Position numbers and translations under genes: made by a program. The notes beneath the pieces were generated by a model. The model was not told where the DNA came from. It saw only the letters and a list, made by a program, of their open reading frames with translations, and did no database searches. A stretch of DNA of 22,570 nucleotides, from assembly GCA_023428915.1 (NCBI GenBank), contig JAEYWL010000036.1, positions 1 through 22,570 of the forward strand, in the 5' to 3' direction. Shown piece by piece: positions 13,200 to 21,852 of the stretch. Every line of letters starts with the position of its first letter. The stretch's first letter is position 1. The stretch is from Verrucomicrobiota bacterium (lineage in GTDB: Bacteria > Chlamydiota > Chlamydiia > Chlamydiales > JAEYWL01).

Positions 13200-14360
13200 T
13201 TATTCATACTCCGGCAAGGAAATCGCATTCGATACGATTTTTATTTCCTTCAAAACACTATTTGATCGTTCTTCTGCAATTTCTTTTGAAACTTCATCTT
13301 GGGCAAGAAACGACTCGCTAACCCATAGACCAAACCTTTGATTGGCTTCCACAAAGGGATGCAATAATTCATTATAACGATTAAATGCTTGAATATGGTT
13401 TCCGCCAGCTTTTTTTAGTTCTCCTGCAAGGATATAAGCTCCAACCAAAGCTAGATTATTGCCTTGGCCGGATAATGGAGAAGCACAATAACCTGCATCG
13501 CCTAGCAAAGCCATCCGCCCTTTGGTCCACGATTTCATTTTAACCTGTGTGATTGCATCAAAATAAAAATCATCACTATCCGACATCAATTCGAGCATTT
13601 TGGGTACTTCCCACCCAAAATCTTGAAAAACATCCCGCAGGAATTGCTTTTGTTGATTTTCATCGCGAATATTATTTAAGACATGCGGCGAACGGAACAT
13701 AAACCCAGCCTGAGCGATCTGCGGATGCTTATCGCTAGTAATCGATGCCAGTTTTTGATCAGCCTCGCAAAGCACTTCGGTATGCTTCAAATTGAGATAA
13801 TTGGGAATAGTGAAAATGCTCAAATAGGAACCAAGATTAACTAGTTTATATTCATCTTTGTCAAAAACCAGGCGTCGCGTTGCCGAATGTATGCCATCGG
13901 CGCCAATAACCAGGTCATAGCGCTCGTTCCTGCCATCTTTGAAGTTAACTATAACGCCATTGTCGTTCTGTTCAATCGCGGCAACCCGCTGGTTAAAATA
14001 ACAAGGAACACCTTCAATGGCACCCATCAGGATTTGGACTAAATCCCCGCGGATAATTTCAACTTCTTCATCTTGCCTAAAACCAGCTCTTTCACCTTTT
14101 TCTTCATGCAAAGTATTGCCCTTAGCGTCAACATAGCGCCCCAATGCTATCCGAGTACGCATATCGCATATTTGCTCATGAATACCCATTTTTTTCACGA
14201 GATCAACCGCTATGCCCCGAATATCCAGCGCCTGCCCGCCTTTACGTATCTCAAGAGACTTTTCGATGAGAACAGGAGAAAAGCCAAATCTCTTTAACCA
14301 ATAGCAAACCGCAGGCCCGGCAACTCCAGCACCTATCACGAGAATTTTATTTACAGGCAT
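13200..14360 (-). CDS. FAD-dependent monooxygenase (aromatic hydroxylase/TetX-like)
   Basis: This 386-residue flavoprotein uses NAD(P)H and oxygen to hydroxylate a small, often aromatic, substrate. It shows the N-terminal dinucleotide-binding motif GAGVAGPAVCYWLKRFGF (about residues 10-27), the DLVIGADGIHSATR (DG) motif, and the GRMALLGDAGYCASPLSGQG (GD) motif that binds FAD. The start at 14360 has AAGGATGG about nine bases upstream; a longer frame to 14417 starts with TTG inside the palindromic repeat copy E and is rejected. The substrate is unknown; drug inactivation as by TetX is one possibility. It stands alone, bounded by a repeat upstream and a hairpin downstream. Confidence 0.88.
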   Translation of the reverse strand: MPVNKILVIGAGVAGPAVCYWLKRFGFSPVLIEKSLEIRKGGQALDIRGIAVDLVKKMGIHEQICDMRTRIALGRYVDAKGNTLHEEKGERAGFRQDEEVEIIRGDLVQILMGAIEGVPCYFNQRVAAIEQNDNGVIVNFKDGRNERYDLVIGADGIHSATRRLVFDKDEYKLVNLGSYLSIFTIPNYLNLKHTEVLCEADQKLASITSDKHPQIAQAGFMFRSPHVLNNIRDENQQKQFLRDVFQDFGWEVPKMLELMSDSDDFYFDAITQVKMKSWTKGRMALLGDAGYCASPLSGQGNNLALVGAYILAGELKKAGGNHIQAFNRYNELLHPFVEANQRFGLWVSESFLAQDEVSKEIAEERSNSVLKEIKIVSNAISLPEYE

Positions 14361-14415
14361 TATTAAACCATCCTTTAGAATGCGATTATTGTAGAGCTGT
14401 TCGTATAATTCATTC

Positions 14416-14509
14416 AAACCCGACTTGCTACCTTCTAAGAGTCAGATTCGAGTTCTTAAAGAGAAAATAATTTCGAATATGACTTATTATAAGGTAGCAA
14501 CTTGGGTTT
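14416..14509. repeat. Palindromic repeat family, complete copy E (94 bp)
   Basis: It starts AAACCCGACTTGCTACCTT and ends AAGGTAGCAACTTGGGTTT, with the same length and layout as copy B (7061-7154) and the same A-rich centre. It lies between the start of the monooxygenase gene and the end of the outer-membrane protein gene, just upstream of the monooxygenase promoter region. Confidence 0.85.
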
Positions 14510-14531
14510 CAAATGCATTATAATACGCAAT

Positions 14532-15179
14532 TTAGTTGCAGCACCCAAAGTCAAATTTGTAGGTAAGCCCCACTCCCAGGGAGTGATTATTGAAATGGCT
14601 CCCACCCTGGTGGAAAGTGTATTCCAAAGAAACCTCAGTATTGCAGACCACTTCATAAGCTAACCTGGCCATCAATTGCCAAGAAAAGCGGTGCCAATCC
14701 TGATCAAACACAATGCGGGCATTGGAAGAGTGCATTTGCTGAAAATCATAACCTATGCCGGCTCCAACAATAGCTTGGACGCATGAAAATGGACAGCCCC
14801 ATGAACATAAGGGCAAATCCCATAGCAGGTTGGCCATATATGAAGAAGATTGATAATGCCCGCTGTCGGAAGAGCCTTCTACGTAAAAATGGATATCCTT
14901 TATGTTATGCCTTCTGTAAGCATATTCTGCTTCCAAATGCAAGCCATAACACCAATGATAACCCAGTGCTCCTCCAATAATATACCCCGTCTTATATGAA
15001 GCTTTGTTTCCATCAATGGTAGTATCTTGCAAAAAATTGACCCCGCCCAAAACCTTAGCATAGAAATTGTTCTCGCCACAGCAGCCGCAGCATTCATTAT
15101 ACCCTTCCTGGGCCTGTGCGCCGGCTGTGAAACAGAAAAGCGACATTAAAAGCAATGCAATATTTTTTTTCATCATCAT
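14532..15179 (-). CDS. Cysteine-rich outer-membrane beta-barrel protein
   Basis: This 215-residue protein has a clear Sec signal peptide (about residues 1-23, ending AGAQA) and then alternating amphipathic strands with aromatic ends (for example GYIIGGALGYHW, LHLEAEYAYRR, VSLEYTFHQGG, LGVGLTYKFDFG), as in small OmpA/OmpW-like barrels. The mature part has 11 cysteines, clustered as ECCGCCGE at the N-terminus and GCCN at the end. Chlamydiae stabilise their envelope with disulfide-linked cysteine-rich proteins, so this may be a cross-linked porin or surface protein. Three ATGs in a row open the gene. It starts 10 bases after the GMC oxidoreductase stop and is probably translated from the same transcript. 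Confidence 0.75.
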   Translation of the reverse strand: MMMKKNIALLLMSLFCFTAGAQAQEGYNECCGCCGENNFYAKVLGGVNFLQDTTIDGNKASYKTGYIIGGALGYHWCYGLHLEAEYAYRRHNIKDIHFYVEGSSDSGHYQSSSYMANLLWDLPLCSWGCPFSCVQAIVGAGIGYDFQQMHSSNARIVFDQDWHRFSWQLMARLAYEVVCNTEVSLEYTFHQGGSHFNNHSLGVGLTYKFDFGCCN

Positions 15180-15189
15180 CTCATTATTT

Positions 15190-16932
15190 TCATTTGCGCA
15201 GGACGCGTTTCAGGATTTCACTGCTTCGCAATCCAATCATCATAGCTGGCGCTGTAGTATTAATATCCGGAATTACCGGGCAGATCGAATTGTCCGCTAC
15301 AAAAACGTTTGTTGTACCGTAAACGCGCGTATCGCCGTCTACTACACCTCCCGCATTCAGCGGAGCCATTTTACAATGCGAGACAAAATGGTGTATATCC
15401 AGAGAAAGGTTGCTGTTATTCTTCACATACTGCTCAACCACTGCATCGTTATATCCTGAAAGGATAACAGTGTTGATTGGATCGCTTAAAATAGGCCTGA
15501 AATAAGGTGAAGGGAATGGATACAGGACATTCAGCTGATTTAACAGATCCTGAATGTAGGTCGTAACGACACTTTTCATATTTTCTAAATCTATAGGATT
15601 TCTGTAAAAACCATCGTCCGCTGCCGCTAACTGAAAGGCATTATCGCTTTGAATCGAAACCTCCCCCTCACTAACTGGATTTAAAAGGTTAAATCCGACA
15701 GCTAATAGCGCAGGCGTCGTTGCAGTAGCCGGAAAGTATTCGAACAGCATTTGCACCATGCGGGGATCGCCGGCACTGCTGCCAACTACCGGTAAATAGA
15801 CATTGTGAATAGTAAAGGCATAAGGGGCTCCGGCAGGAACACCGCTTAGTGCAGGATCGGCGAGCATGGTAATAAAAATAAGCGGATGGTTTTGAAGATG
15901 CTTTCCTACGTTTTCATTGATGAAAACAGGCTTGATCCCCGCATTTTTGAGCACTTCTGCCGGCCCTATACCTGAAAGTTGCAACAACTTGCTGCTATTG
16001 ATGCCGCTTGCCAGAACAACAGCTTTTTTGGCCTTTGCTTCAAAAATTTTACCGTCCTTTACATATCGTACTTTTTTGGCCCGCCCATGCTTGTCGAAGA
16101 GTATTTTTATAGCCACCGAATCGAAAAGCATAAATAATCTATGCCCATTAATTCCTTGTCCTTCAGGCGTCATTACCGAGTCATTTAAATAAGCTGTCGC
16201 GCTGCTTACCCGCTTGGCACCTGTAGCATCAATAAACCATTGTGAACGAGGCGCTATGCAATTTTCGGCACTTGGATCATTATAGTCCGCCACAACCGGA
16301 ATTCCGGGAAAGGCAGCCTGTGTTGCTGGTAACAATACTTGCGAAGTTACTTGCGATATTGTAGGTGTTTGCAGCACATTGACAGGGCCGCCGGCTCCGC
16401 GTCCTCCTGGAGTAATTGTCAGCCCCTGATAGTTTTCAAGCTCGTTGAAGGTTGCCAGAATATTATCCAGGCTCCAATTGCTGCTGCCCGATATCCCTTC
16501 CCAACGCGAGTACACGGCGTTTGACCCGCGGCCATAATATAGCCCATTAATCGATGAGCCGCCGCCCAACAACATACCTGTTGTCCAATCACTGGTTCGT
16601 CCATTGAGCCCAGCCATAGGCAGGGTTTGATTCCATCCTGGCCAAAAATACTGCGGTTTTCCCGTCCCGGCCAATAAAAATGCCGGAAGGCCTACCGCCT
16701 CTATAGCCGGATCTTCAGTTAAATTTAACCCTCCTTCGATTCCTATTACTGAAAATTGGCCTTCTTTTGAAAGTTCATTCATCAATACGCATCCGGCCGC
16801 ACCGCCGCCAATTACGATGATGTCCGCCTCAAGCTCATTCCCTGACACTCGGCATCGATATGGCCCGGATGAACTGCCGAAAAGGTTAACTGTAACAGTT
16901 ACTAAAGCAAGGATAATAAATTTAATCTTCAT
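15190..16932 (-). CDS. Exported GMC-family FAD oxidoreductase
   Basis: This 580-residue protein has a signal peptide (about 1-20, IILALVTVTVNLFGSSS) and then a full GMC fold: ADIIVIGGGAAGCVLMNEL (36-54) binding ADP of FAD, the signature TGMLLGGGSSINGLYYGRG, a variable substrate domain, and the C-terminal HHFVSHCKMAP, VYGTTNVFVADNSICPVIPD and NTTAPAMMIGLRSSEIL. The catalytic His and Asn positions are kept, but the usual GTCKM is SHCKM. GMC enzymes oxidise alcohols, sugars or choline. Export is unusual for a bacterial GMC enzyme and suggests action in the periplasm or host vacuole. The cysteine-rich outer-membrane protein gene follows by 10 bases. It is divergent from the 475-residue exported protein. 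Confidence 0.88.
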   Translation of the reverse strand: MKIKFIILALVTVTVNLFGSSSGPYRCRVSGNELEADIIVIGGGAAGCVLMNELSKEGQFSVIGIEGGLNLTEDPAIEAVGLPAFLLAGTGKPQYFWPGWNQTLPMAGLNGRTSDWTTGMLLGGGSSINGLYYGRGSNAVYSRWEGISGSSNWSLDNILATFNELENYQGLTITPGGRGAGGPVNVLQTPTISQVTSQVLLPATQAAFPGIPVVADYNDPSAENCIAPRSQWFIDATGAKRVSSATAYLNDSVMTPEGQGINGHRLFMLFDSVAIKILFDKHGRAKKVRYVKDGKIFEAKAKKAVVLASGINSSKLLQLSGIGPAEVLKNAGIKPVFINENVGKHLQNHPLIFITMLADPALSGVPAGAPYAFTIHNVYLPVVGSSAGDPRMVQMLFEYFPATATTPALLAVGFNLLNPVSEGEVSIQSDNAFQLAAADDGFYRNPIDLENMKSVVTTYIQDLLNQLNVLYPFPSPYFRPILSDPINTVILSGYNDAVVEQYVKNNSNLSLDIHHFVSHCKMAPLNAGGVVDGDTRVYGTTNVFVADNSICPVIPDINTTAPAMMIGLRSSEILKRVLRK

Positions 16933-17007
16933 GATGGGATTCCTCCGCGAGCCACTATCAACAACAAATTTTTAGCTGTCAACTTATTTGAATAAAACAT
17001 TACTAAC

Positions 17008-17037
17008 TTGTTTAAAGTCCTATTGATACTATATAAT
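17008..17037 (+). promoter_or_regulatory. Sigma-70-type promoter for the 475-residue exported protein
   Basis: A -35 TTGTTT (17008-17013) and a perfect -10 TATAAT (17032-17037) are 18 bp apart, leaving a leader of about 47 bases before ATG 17091. The leftward promoter of the GMC gene must lie in the same 158-bp gap but was not resolved. Confidence 0.55.
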
Positions 17038-17090
17038 TCTAGTTCGCATGCATCTTTTAACGACAGAAACTTCAATCCATAGGTATTACC

Positions 17091-18518
17091 GTGAGAAAGC
17101 TTGGATTTTTTTTATTAATCTGCACAGCCGTTCTAACTTTCATAGGTATATCTGCTAAAGAAAATAAGGATATCGCTCCTTTATTCCAGCCTGTCATATT
17201 TTCTTGTCTTCAGGGCAAACAATGGGTTGAGCACTGCGTGGAACTACATCCGGAAATTATCTGGTTGGCGGATGTAAATGTCCGTAAAACAGAAGAGGGC
17301 CAAACAACCCTTCAAGGCACTTACTCAGAACAACTTTTTGGACAGAAGTACATCGAATTTGACCGCACGATAATGACTATTCACTGTTTAAAATTGTTTT
17401 TAGATGGCAGTGATGAAGCTTACGTTGAATTTACAGCAGCTCAACCACAAGAGATTAAACTCAGCCGGGAAAGCTTCCAAATACTTCATTTACAGGGGCA
17501 AGAATTGCTGCAGTCAAAATGGCAAGGACTACCGACGCAGCAAATGGCACTGGCCATGGAAACAGCCTTAGTGCTAGGCGATATAGGAAAAAGCGAGAAG
17601 GCTCGGGAGTTATTTAAACCCTATGGTATTCAAGCCATAGACCACGATGATTTTTACGGAGAAACTATTAAACTTATCGAAAAATGCCCTGCTCTTTGCC
17701 CATCCTTTGCCTGTTTGCCTCCTTCAGCAAAAAAGCTTTTAGTTGAAATAGCAAATCTAGCTCATTACGGTCATATCACGCATTTAGAAGGGGGAACTGG
17801 CATGTTTGCCAAGCTCAAAGAAAGCGAACTGCCTTTCAAAGATCCAACTGCCGTTTCCTTCGATCTTTTTGTCCACACATGCGATGTTGCAGGAGCTTTG
17901 GGCCATGTAAACAATCGCTCTTCCTTAGTGTATACCGAACCTACCCATCGCGCTATGCAAGCCATGGCTAATGCCGTGAGAGTTCTTTCGGACCCCAATA
18001 AATCGGAGCGGGATGCTTATAACACCTATATATGCCAGCGCGCTTCATGGTTGGGCTTGGATGCAAATGACAGCTCAGACCGCGTTCTAGCCCGCATTGG
18101 TGCCATGCTTCGCTTATTTTCCCCGGAAGAGGGGGGTGTCTTGAAGATGGCCATGAACCAATTAGACGCAAGCAACCGTGAAAAAATCTCAGAACAATTA
18201 GATGAGCAGCAGCCTTCTCAAACAGGCCGGACACCAACCTACATGCCCGCTGTATTGGTGAATCTGTCTAATAACACCCAATTAGGAAAGTCAAAGGAAG
18301 AGCGTCTTGTAGCTGCCGTGACAATTGGACTGCCTTTCATCGCCAGAGTCTTAGAAAAATACCAAGGCATGCTCGCGAGTCAAGAAATTAGCCCAGACAT
18401 ACCGCTTAATTTTAATAAAGTGGCCGGTGTCGCAAAAACATCTCCAGAATGTTTTAATGAAGGGTTTATTATCGATAATGAAGGCAATGTCCATTTGTTT
18501 GTCGAAAACGGCTCATAA
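17091..18518 (+). CDS. Exported 475-residue protein with HD-like His/Asp motifs, function unknown
   Basis: It has a signal peptide or N-terminal anchor (LGFFLLICTAVLTFIGISA, about residues 4-22). The first 140 residues look beta-rich. The helical remainder carries a series of His and Asp motifs: LVLGDIGKSEKA (161-171), DHDD (184-187), LAHYGHITHLEGG (223-235) and FDLFVHTCDVAGALGH (257-272). LGDIGK and HTCD resemble the metal-binding motifs of HD phosphohydrolases, with Gly in place of the His expected before Asp164, so activity is uncertain. I do not recognise a named family with confidence. The gene stands alone, divergent from the GMC gene, with a good promoter upstream. Confidence 0.6.
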   Translation: MRKLGFFLLICTAVLTFIGISAKENKDIAPLFQPVIFSCLQGKQWVEHCVELHPEIIWLADVNVRKTEEGQTTLQGTYSEQLFGQKYIEFDRTIMTIHCLKLFLDGSDEAYVEFTAAQPQEIKLSRESFQILHLQGQELLQSKWQGLPTQQMALAMETALVLGDIGKSEKARELFKPYGIQAIDHDDFYGETIKLIEKCPALCPSFACLPPSAKKLLVEIANLAHYGHITHLEGGTGMFAKLKESELPFKDPTAVSFDLFVHTCDVAGALGHVNNRSSLVYTEPTHRAMQAMANAVRVLSDPNKSERDAYNTYICQRASWLGLDANDSSDRVLARIGAMLRLFSPEEGGVLKMAMNQLDASNREKISEQLDEQQPSQTGRTPTYMPAVLVNLSNNTQLGKSKEERLVAAVTIGLPFIARVLEKYQGMLASQEISPDIPLNFNKVAGVAKTSPECFNEGFIIDNEGNVHLFVENGS

Positions 18519-18546
18519 GGGAATGCTTTGCCGCCCAGTAAAAGAT

Positions 18547-18605
18547 ATTATGGGTGTCATATTTTTGTTTGATCTTGATAAGGGTATTGACGCGACCCCC
18601 ATAAT
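18547..18605. repeat. Imperfect inverted repeat between convergent genes
   Basis: ATTATGGG (18547-18554) pairs perfectly with CCCATAAT (18598-18605), with partial further pairing inside (TGTCA with TGACG). The loop is long and T-rich. It sits between the ends of the 475-residue gene and the beta-CASP gene and may act as a bidirectional terminator, but no clean T-run follows either arm. Confidence 0.35.
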
Positions 18606-18674
18606 AAGCATTTAGATAAATTAATCATAGCTGGCATACTATTTAAAACTATCCTCTTCGCATTTCATTTATTT

Positions 18675-20063
18675 TTAATTCAACTCTAGAATTTCGTTTA
18701 GCTGAGGCAGCAATGGTTTCAAGCCAAAGTTTAATTCTATTTGTGAAGCTAAAGCTTCCCTTTCCCGATTTTCACCATGTGTAAGCAACACTTTTGGCTT
18801 AGCATTACTGAGAGAGCTAAACCATTTTAAGAGATCGTTTTGTCCTGCGTGTGCACTAAAACCGTTTAAGGTATGAATCTTAGCATTAACATCAATGGTT
18901 TCACCATGAATTCTGACCTGCTTGGCCCCATCGACAAGCAGTCGGCCAAGCGACCCATAACCTTGAAAACCTACAATGAGCACTTGCGTTGATGGGTTTG
19001 ACAAATTGAATTTCAAATGGTGCTGAATACGCCCTCCATTACACATGCCTGCTCCAGCTAGGATAGCACAAGGGCTTTTGATCTCGTTTAGTTGCTTCGA
19101 TTCTTCAACGGAAGGCGTAAATTTAAACCAAGCGGGATCTAAAGGAAGCATACCCAGGTTTTTCCAACTAGCGGCCTCTTCATCAAAAAGGTCTGGATGG
19201 TGTGCAAAGACTTTGCCTGCTTCGATAGCCATAGGACTATCTACAAAGACAGGGAATGGCGGCACTTTTTTCTGAAAAAAGAGAATGGCTAATTGGTAAA
19301 GAATTTGCTGTGTGCGTCCTATGGCAAACGCCGGAATGAGTATTTTTCCTTTTTGCTCCACAGCCTTCAGGATGATTTGTTCAAATTCCTTAATTGTTTC
19401 GGCATAAGGCCGATGGTTACGGTTTCCATATGTAGATTCCATGAAAACAAGGTCTGCGTAATTTAACTGCTCAAAAGATCGTACAATAGGCTGATCGCGA
19501 GGCCCTATGTCGCCTGAAAAAACTATAACAGTTTTCTTGCCATTTTCCTCTACAGTCAATTCTATACTGGTAGATCCTAGCATGTGACCAGCTTCATAGA
19601 AGCGCGCTGTTATACCACTGGCTACTTCTATTGATTGATATAATTCGATATTTTTACTTTGCGGACGGAATGAGATCAGATCTTCAGTCCTGTATAATGC
19701 TTCTGCATGTCTCTCAGGATGATAGCGATTTTTGCGTGCCGCATCTTGCATCTGAATTTTAGCCGCATCTTGAAGTATGATTTCAGCTAAATCAATAGTG
19801 GCTGATGTGGCATAAATAGGTCCTTTAAATCCATATTTAAGCAAAAGAGGCACCCTGCCAGTATGGTCAAGGTGGGCATGAGTTAACAATAACGCATCCA
19901 AGGCTCGTGGATCAACCCCTTCAGGCAATCGGTTTTTTTCTTCAGCTGCTTTGCTACCTTGAAACATTCCTGCATCAATTAATACTTTTGCATCAGCTGT
20001 TTCAATCAAATAAGCTGAACCTGTAACCTCGCCGCCTGCTGCACCAACGATCCTAATTTTCAT
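18675..20063 (-). CDS. MBL-fold beta-CASP ribonuclease-like protein
   Basis: This 462-residue cytoplasmic protein has the metallo-beta-lactamase motif THAHLDH (61-67, ligands His62, His64, Asp66, His67), motif 3 AGHMLGS, motif 4 FSGDIG, and the beta-CASP motifs A (ESTYGNR), B (IPAFAIGRTQQ) and C (GFSAHAGQ). These mark RNA-processing nucleases of the CPSF73/YSH1 type, including bacterial proteins with endo- or exonuclease activity on RNA. All metal ligands are present. Its ATG overlaps the TGA of the dead LOG-family gene by ATGA, so it once was the second gene of a coupled pair; it now lacks a strong site of its own beyond a weak AAGGAA. Confidence 0.93.
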   Translation of the reverse strand: MKIRIVGAAGGEVTGSAYLIETADAKVLIDAGMFQGSKAAEEKNRLPEGVDPRALDALLLTHAHLDHTGRVPLLLKYGFKGPIYATSATIDLAEIILQDAAKIQMQDAARKNRYHPERHAEALYRTEDLISFRPQSKNIELYQSIEVASGITARFYEAGHMLGSTSIELTVEENGKKTVIVFSGDIGPRDQPIVRSFEQLNYADLVFMESTYGNRNHRPYAETIKEFEQIILKAVEQKGKILIPAFAIGRTQQILYQLAILFFQKKVPPFPVFVDSPMAIEAGKVFAHHPDLFDEEAASWKNLGMLPLDPAWFKFTPSVEESKQLNEIKSPCAILAGAGMCNGGRIQHHLKFNLSNPSTQVLIVGFQGYGSLGRLLVDGAKQVRIHGETIDVNAKIHTLNGFSAHAGQNDLLKWFSSLSNAKPKVLLTHGENREREALASQIELNFGLKPLLPQLNEILELN

Positions 20064-20420
20064 TTATTTTCCTTCAGCTTTGAGGTGGATTTTCTTCTTT
20101 TAACCAATTTGTTATGGCATTTTTCCAAAATAGTTATGGCCTCTTCTGCCGCATCAACGCACTAAGGAATCTCTAGATCTTCAGGATTAACTAAATGCCT
20201 TTCTAAGAAATCATTTCGTGCCCATTCTAAAAACTCTTTCCACATTTTTTCCAACGAAAATGGGAGGGGTATCTTTCTTGATATGCCCTATCTGAATCAA
20301 TTGCCAAACCATACCCACCGGAATGAAATGATTGGTCGCTAAATACTGGGCTCAAGAAGGAAGCTGGACTGGCAAGCCTAAGATGTTTTTCTGCACTCTT
20401 TCCCAATTAAGGGTAAACTA
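20060..20420 (-). pseudogene. LOG-family (lysine decarboxylase-like fold) C-terminal remnant
   Basis: The minus strand reads LGLPVQLPS, stop, YLATNHFIPVGMVWQLIQIG, HIKKDTPPIFVGK, then after a one-base shift MWKEFLEWARNDFLERHLVN, PEDLEIP, stop, CVDAAEEAITILEKCHNKLV. The WQLxQxGH...IxVGxMW...WA...CVDxxxEAI pattern matches the C-terminal part of LOG-type nucleotide 5'-monophosphate phosphoribohydrolases. Damage: TGA at 20352-20354, a shift in an A6 run near 20257, a TAG near 20162, and loss of the N-terminal nucleotide-binding part. It ends in TGA overlapping the start of the beta-CASP gene. The family call rests on pattern memory and is moderate. Confidence 0.6.
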
Positions 20421-20448
20421 GAGTAACACCCCCCATCAATCTTGATTG

Positions 20449-21090
20449 CTACCTGTCTAAAAAGCCGGGCTGGCTGTAAAATTTGAAGTAAATTTTTTCA
20501 TCATCTGAAGAAACGACCAGGTCATACGTCTGTCCATAAAAAGGGTTGATACCTATTTTTGTAGCAGCCTTCACAATGCATTCAGTAACCATAGAATGTA
20601 CGATGCTGTCTAATTCCAGATTTATTAATGTAGTAGGGGTAAGCCAGGAGACTATCAAACCATTATCAGCCGTCAAATAATTTGATATATCTGTAAAGAT
20701 GCCGTCTTGATTTTGCATACAGAGAAACGAGGCAGAACAAGTCCCCGCCTTTTTATTAAATATATCGTAAATAGGCGCTCTTCCGGCAAGATATGTTGAG
20801 CTTATGGTGGAACTCGGATTTGTAACATTAGAGGTAGGTATTGCAATAAAGCTCTCAATAAAATCTGCGATGTACAGATAATATACAAAACTTAGCTTTA
20901 ACTTTTCTGTTAATAATTCCGGATTTATTGAAGCTTCAAGGGTTTTGCACACTTTATTAGTATCTTCTTCTCCATGGAGAGCTGAAGAAGGCAAATAGAT
21001 AAAGCCTATGCATAAAATGATAAATAGCCTCTCACACCCTTGCTTAATCGAATAGAGTTGTTCCATAATAACATCTTGTTTAATTAACAT
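20449..21090 (-). CDS. Hypothetical exported protein, 213 residues
   Basis: I recognise no family. A hydrophobic stretch (residues about 22-37, LFIILCIGFIYLPSSA) after a positively charged region looks like a signal peptide with cleavage near SSALHG. The mature part has few cysteines (KVCKTLEA, GTCSASFLC, TECIVKA) and a Ser/Thr-rich stretch (PTSNVTNPSSTISSTYLAGR). The end is rich in Tyr, Phe and Asp. It probably acts in the periplasm or is surface-exposed. An alternative start at 21066 would still include the hydrophobic region. It lies divergent from the PNPOx-like gene; no operator was seen. Confidence 0.55.
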   Translation of the reverse strand: MLIKQDVIMEQLYSIKQGCERLFIILCIGFIYLPSSALHGEEDTNKVCKTLEASINPELLTEKLKLSFVYYLYIADFIESFIAIPTSNVTNPSSTISSTYLAGRAPIYDIFNKKAGTCSASFLCMQNQDGIFTDISNYLTADNGLIVSWLTPTTLINLELDSIVHSMVTECIVKAATKIGINPFYGQTYDLVVSSDDEKIYFKFYSQPGFLDR

Positions 21091-21251
21091 ACTAAACCTG
21101 GTTAATGAAGTCTTTTTGTTTGAATATAAAGCATTTTTTCCAAATGATGGATAATATATTTTTTACAAAAAAAAGCAACCGGGAATGAATACACTAATTC
21201 GCAGGAAAAAACTTGATACTTTGTTAAATTAACACTTCTACCAGAGATTAT

Positions 21252-21821
21252 ATGAAACATCACTCTTATCTGCCAAAAGAGCTTGCCGAATTACTTAAGG
21301 ACCGCTTCTCTTTTCCGGACAAGCCTTTATTCGGCGCTGTTGCCACTATACAAGGCGGCCAGCCGCGAGTCCGCACCATGCGCATTTATGAGTTTAACCA
21401 AGAGGGCTGCCCTATACTCTTGACACATACAGGATCTGGTAAATGGCAAGAATTTTTAAGCCAGCAGCAAGTCTCTATCAATATCGTTAGCGATAACAAA
21501 CTTCTGCAAATCATTGTTTCAGGCCGTCTTCTTTTAGAAACAGCAGAATCTGCACCTGAAAAAGCTAAGCAATATTGGAACATGGTGCGTGCGGACGTAA
21601 GAAAAATCTACGACCCTAACCACAAAGTCGGCGAAGCTTATCATAATGAAAAGGTGGATTTAACTATTCCCAATGAAGCCCCCAATTCATTCGGTATAGC
21701 CTATGTTGTGCCTACTTTTTGGGAACTATTACAACTAGAAAGCGAATACACCCACAGCCGCCGTTATCAATTTCACTTAAAAGAAGGCTCATGGCAAAAG
21801 CAGCGCATCCATGTGGGTTAA
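21252..21821 (+). CDS. Pyridoxamine 5'-phosphate oxidase-like flavoprotein
   Basis: This 189-residue protein has the split-barrel FMN-binding fold, with GAVATIQGGQPRVRTMRIYEF (residues about 29-49) as the first strands that contact FMN, THTGSGKWQEF for the phosphate-binding region, and a C-terminal YTHSRRYQFHLKEGSW that matches the R-x-x-F end of the family. It resembles the Alr4036-type branch more than true PdxH, so a role in vitamin B6 salvage is possible but not certain; other members reduce or bind flavins or haem. Upstream AGAG is a weak ribosome binding site. The HIT gene follows by 31 bases on the same strand, so the two may be co-transcribed. Confidence 0.82.
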   Translation: MKHHSYLPKELAELLKDRFSFPDKPLFGAVATIQGGQPRVRTMRIYEFNQEGCPILLTHTGSGKWQEFLSQQQVSINIVSDNKLLQIIVSGRLLLETAESAPEKAKQYWNMVRADVRKIYDPNHKVGEAYHNEKVDLTIPNEAPNSFGIAYVVPTFWELLQLESEYTHSRRYQFHLKEGSWQKQRIHVG

Positions 21822-21852
21822 TGCATTCTATAAAAAAAATTGAGGGATGGAT

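Noticed and set aside
14361..14417. Longer N-terminus of the monooxygenase
   Set aside because: It begins with TTG inside repeat copy E without a ribosome site. The ATG at 14360 has one and matches the usual start just before the FAD-binding motif.
5342..14509. CRISPR array made of the recurring repeat
   Set aside because: Copies are kilobases apart, in both orientations, partly truncated and lack regular spacers or cas genes.
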